DNA from: CAYNWK01 sp964400875
GTDB lineage: Bacteria; Chloroflexota; Anaerolineae; Anaerolineales; UBA4823
DNA length: 7,723 bases
Assembly: GCA_964400875.1 (NCBI GenBank)
Contig: CAYNWK010000194.1
Location: 1 to 7,723, forward strand
Direction of reading: 5' to 3'
Position numbers and translations under genes: made by a program. Shown piece by piece: positions 5,814-7,723 of the stretch. The notes below the pieces were generated by a model. The model was not told the DNA's origin. It ran no database searches and was given only the letters and a program-made list of their open reading frames with translations. Position 1 is the stretch's first letter. Every line of letters starts with the position of its first letter.

Positions 5814-7622
5814 TCACACCAGGGCTTCAAACTCTTCCCGGGTCAGCGTCTCCTGCTCCAGCAGGCGCTGCGCGATGCGCTCGACCACTTCCCGGTTTTC
5901 CGCCACCACGCGCCGGGCCTCGGCGTAGCAGGTCTCCAGGATCTCGCCGATAGCCTTGTCCAGCGTCTCGAATGTCCTCTGGCCCGTGCGCGGCGTTGAG
6001 AACGCCGCATACCCCTCCGGTCGCTGGAAGACCCGCAGCCCGCTGGCGCTCATCCCCAGCCGCATGACCATCTCTTCGGCCAGCTGGGTAGCCACCTGCA
6101 GGTCGTTGGCGGCTCCGCTGGTAATGTCGTCTTCGAAGATCTCCTCGGCGGCGCGCCCGCCCATCAGCCCGGTTATGCGCGCCAGGATCTGGTTGCGGGA
6201 GGTCAGCAGACTGTCCTGTTCGGGCAGCGACATGGTAAACCCGCCCATTTGACCCCGGGGGATGATCGTGATCTTATACACCGGGTCGGAATGCGGGTTG
6301 GCGTTCATCACCACCGCGTGCCCGGCCTCGTGATAGGCAATCGTGCGGCGTTCCTTTTCGCTCATCACTCGGCTCTTCTGCTCCACCCCGCCGGTCAGGG
6401 CTTTTTCAACCGCGCCCTGGAAGTCCGCCATGGTGATGGCTTCGTGTTCGTTGCGCACGGCCAGGATAGCCGCCTCGTTGACGATGTTCGCCAGGTCCGC
6501 CCCTACCAGCCCCGGCGTGGATTTGGCGATGTCCTCCAGGTTTACGTCCGGCGCCAGCAGGCGGTCCTTGACGTGCACTTCCAGGATGGCCTGGCGGCCG
6601 CGGATATCCGGGCGGGGCATGTCCACCCGGCGGTCGAAGCGCCCCGGCCTGGTCAGCGCCGGGTCGAGCACGTCCACCCGGTTGGTAGCGGCCAGGACCA
6701 CGACGCCTTCCGAGCCGGTAAACCCGTCCATCTCCACCAGCAGCTGGTTCAGGGTCTGATCCTGTTCCATCTCCCCGCCGCCCCCGCCGGCCTGGCGTTT
6801 GCGTCCCGCGGCGTCGATCTCGTCAATGAATACGATGCAGGGCGCGTTCTCCCGGGCCTGCTTGAACAGCGAGCGCACCCGCCGGGCGCCTACCCCCACG
6901 AACACCTCGATAAACTCCGAGCCGGAGGTGCTGTAGAAAGGCACCCCGGCTTCTCCGGCCACGGCCCTGGCCAATAAGGTCTTGCCCGTGCCCGGATCGC
7001 CGACGAGCAGGACGCCGTGGGGCATCTTGGCCCCCAGGCGCTGGTACATATCGCCTTTCTCCAAGAAGGTCACCACGTCGCGCAGCTCCTCGCAGCTCTC
7101 CGGCAGGCCGGCGACGTCCTCAAAGGTGACTCCCGGAACAACGCCCTGGCGGAATTTCTTCTGGAGCGCGACCGCGCCCAACCCGGTGGTGCGCATGACG
7201 AAGAACCCGGCCACGCCGATCAAGGCAAGGGGCAGCAGCAGCGACAGCGCTTGCTCGCCCGATAACAAGCCGGGTTCCGCGATGGCGTACTCCACCTCGG
7301 CCAGCTGCGCGTCGCTGACGCCCAGGTAGTGCATCTGTTCCAAAAAGGAGGCATCCGGGTCGCTCAGGGCTGTGGCCCGGCGGCCGTCGGCGTAATGCAC
7401 CGTTACCAGGCCGGTTTCCTGGGCGTCTTCAATGCGCGCCACCCGGCCATCGGCGATGGCGGCGGCCACTTTGCTCAAGGGGATCGGCTCCTGCTGATCG
7501 CGGGCGCTGAATGCGATGGCGGCCGCGGTGATTACAAAGGCAGCCAGCGTGGCGATTAGAGCGACCTTGCCGTACTTGTGCTCCTTGATAAAGTTGACGA
7601 TGGATGTAACGGTATTTTTCAT
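5814..7622 (-). CDS. ftsH: ATP-dependent zinc metalloprotease FtsH
   Basis: A 602-residue membrane-anchored AAA+ protease that unfolds and degrades membrane and short-lived regulatory proteins as a hexamer. In order: a first membrane helix (about 18-38), an external domain (40-122), a second helix (about 124-146), then the linker and AAA+ module starting at TFEDVAG (166-172). Walker A is GDPGTGKT (208-215), with Asp209 where nearly all FtsH have Pro. The pore loop is FVGVGA (241-246) and Walker B IVFIDE (263-268). The second region of homology ATNR...LTRPGRFD has arginine fingers R325 and R328. A glycine run (279-283) follows Walker B. The protease domain has HEAGH (431-435) with zinc ligands H431 and H435 and catalytic E432; the third ligand is D507 in SGAANDL. 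The length is slightly short of the usual 610-650, mostly at the C-terminus, which lacks a long disordered tail. The ATG at 7622 gives a normal N-terminus, but no Shine-Dalgarno site is visible. It may be one of several FtsH paralogs. Confidence 0.96.
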   Translation of the reverse strand: MKNTVTSIVNFIKEHKYGKVALIATLAAFVITAAAIAFSARDQQEPIPLSKVAAAIADGRVARIEDAQETGLVTVHYADGRRATALSDPDASFLEQMHYLGVSDAQLAEVEYAIAEPGLLSGEQALSLLLPLALIGVAGFFVMRTTGLGAVALQKKFRQGVVPGVTFEDVAGLPESCEELRDVVTFLEKGDMYQRLGAKMPHGVLLVGDPGTGKTLLARAVAGEAGVPFYSTSGSEFIEVFVGVGARRVRSLFKQARENAPCIVFIDEIDAAGRKRQAGGGGGEMEQDQTLNQLLVEMDGFTGSEGVVVLAATNRVDVLDPALTRPGRFDRRVDMPRPDIRGRQAILEVHVKDRLLAPDVNLEDIAKSTPGLVGADLANIVNEAAILAVRNEHEAITMADFQGAVEKALTGGVEQKSRVMSEKERRTIAYHEAGHAVVMNANPHSDPVYKITIIPRGQMGGFTMSLPEQDSLLTSRNQILARITGLMGGRAAEEIFEDDITSGAANDLQVATQLAEEMVMRLGMSASGLRVFQRPEGYAAFSTPRTGQRTFETLDKAIGEILETCYAEARRVVAENREVVERIAQRLLEQETLTREEFEALV

Positions 7623-7639
7623 AGCAGCATCGAGGTCTA

Positions 7640-7653
7640 CGTTAATGTTAACG
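7640..7653. repeat. Palindrome in the ftsH leader region
   Basis: CGTTAA-TG-TTAACG is a perfect 6-bp inverted repeat with a 2-nt centre, 18-31 nt upstream of the ftsH ATG and downstream of the only plausible -10 (TAATAT on the minus strand, 7669-7674). It could be an operator or a small leader hairpin. It does not match the CIRCE heat-shock element. Confidence 0.35.
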
Positions 7654-7668
7654 AAATTTAGAGCCCTT

Positions 7669-7674
7669 ATATTA
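7669..7674 (-). promoter_or_regulatory. Possible -10 box of ftsH
   Basis: TAATAT on the minus strand is a fair -10, giving a start near 7662 and a leader of about 40 nt. No credible -35 occurs at 16-18 nt spacing; the closest match (TTGTAG, 7698-7703) is 23 nt away. The real promoter could be another sigma-factor type or lie beyond the window. Confidence 0.25.
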
Positions 7675-7723
7675 CCGCGCGATCAAACCCCCGGACTCTA
7701 CAAATTCATTAATAACGATTCAT

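Noticed and set aside
5768..5824. CCCTGGT...ACCAGGG inverted repeat spanning the gap between the GNAT and ftsH genes, considered as a bidirectional terminator
   Set aside because: The arms are 43 nt apart, one lies within ftsH codons, and no T-run follows on either strand; chance is likely.
6249..6977. Open frame of 242 codons on the plus strand inside ftsH
   Set aside because: Antisense shadow of the conserved AAA+ and protease domains; the protein is rich in His, Arg, Gly and Val without any domain.

Overview
The window is a GC-rich bacterial chromosome segment. It holds one partial tRNA gene and seven protein genes, tightly packed, with no insertion sequence, CRISPR array, phage gene or integrase. 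The gene content suggests a Chloroflexota (Anaerolineae-like) chromosome. The clues are a multi-membrane protein with the RYRLWDID...RRTLAY signature common in sensor kinases of that phylum, a DUF4287/DUF5655 protein, weak or absent Shine-Dalgarno sites at several genes, and strong G/C preference at third codon positions. No 16S or other phylogenetic marker is present, so this assignment is an inference.

Layout. Positions 1-66 (minus) are a tRNA-Lys(CUU) whose 3' acceptor strand lies outside the window, driven by a near-consensus promoter. A divergent promoter with a palindrome between its -35 and -10 boxes leads into a two-gene unit on the plus strand. This unit is a P1-family (S58, DmpA/NylC-like) self-cleaving peptidase, overlapped by 4 nt with an RpfG-type response regulator (receiver plus HD-GYP). 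A DUF4287-DUF5655 protein on the minus strand converges on that regulator. It is transcribed divergently from a 318-residue protein of unknown family. Their shared 116-bp spacer holds two back-to-back candidate promoters and a perfect 7-bp inverted repeat. Next on the plus strand comes a roughly 10-helix membrane protein that resembles the sensor half of a histidine kinase but has no kinase domain. Its ATG sits at the predicted transcription start, so its mRNA may be leaderless. A GNAT acetyltransferase follows 6 nt later. Last, on the minus strand, is a complete ftsH encoding a 602-residue AAA+ zinc protease.

How the genes relate. The receiver/HD-GYP protein probably hydrolyses cyclic di-GMP in response to phosphorylation, but no histidine kinase is present here. 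The membrane sensor-like protein has no transmitter and cannot fill that role by itself. FtsH degrades membrane and regulatory proteins. I see no compelling multi-gene defence or mobile system. The most notable items are the unidentified 318-residue protein and its divergent operator, the peptidase/HD-GYP coupling, the kinase-less sensor with a leaderless start, and an FtsH with an altered Walker A motif.
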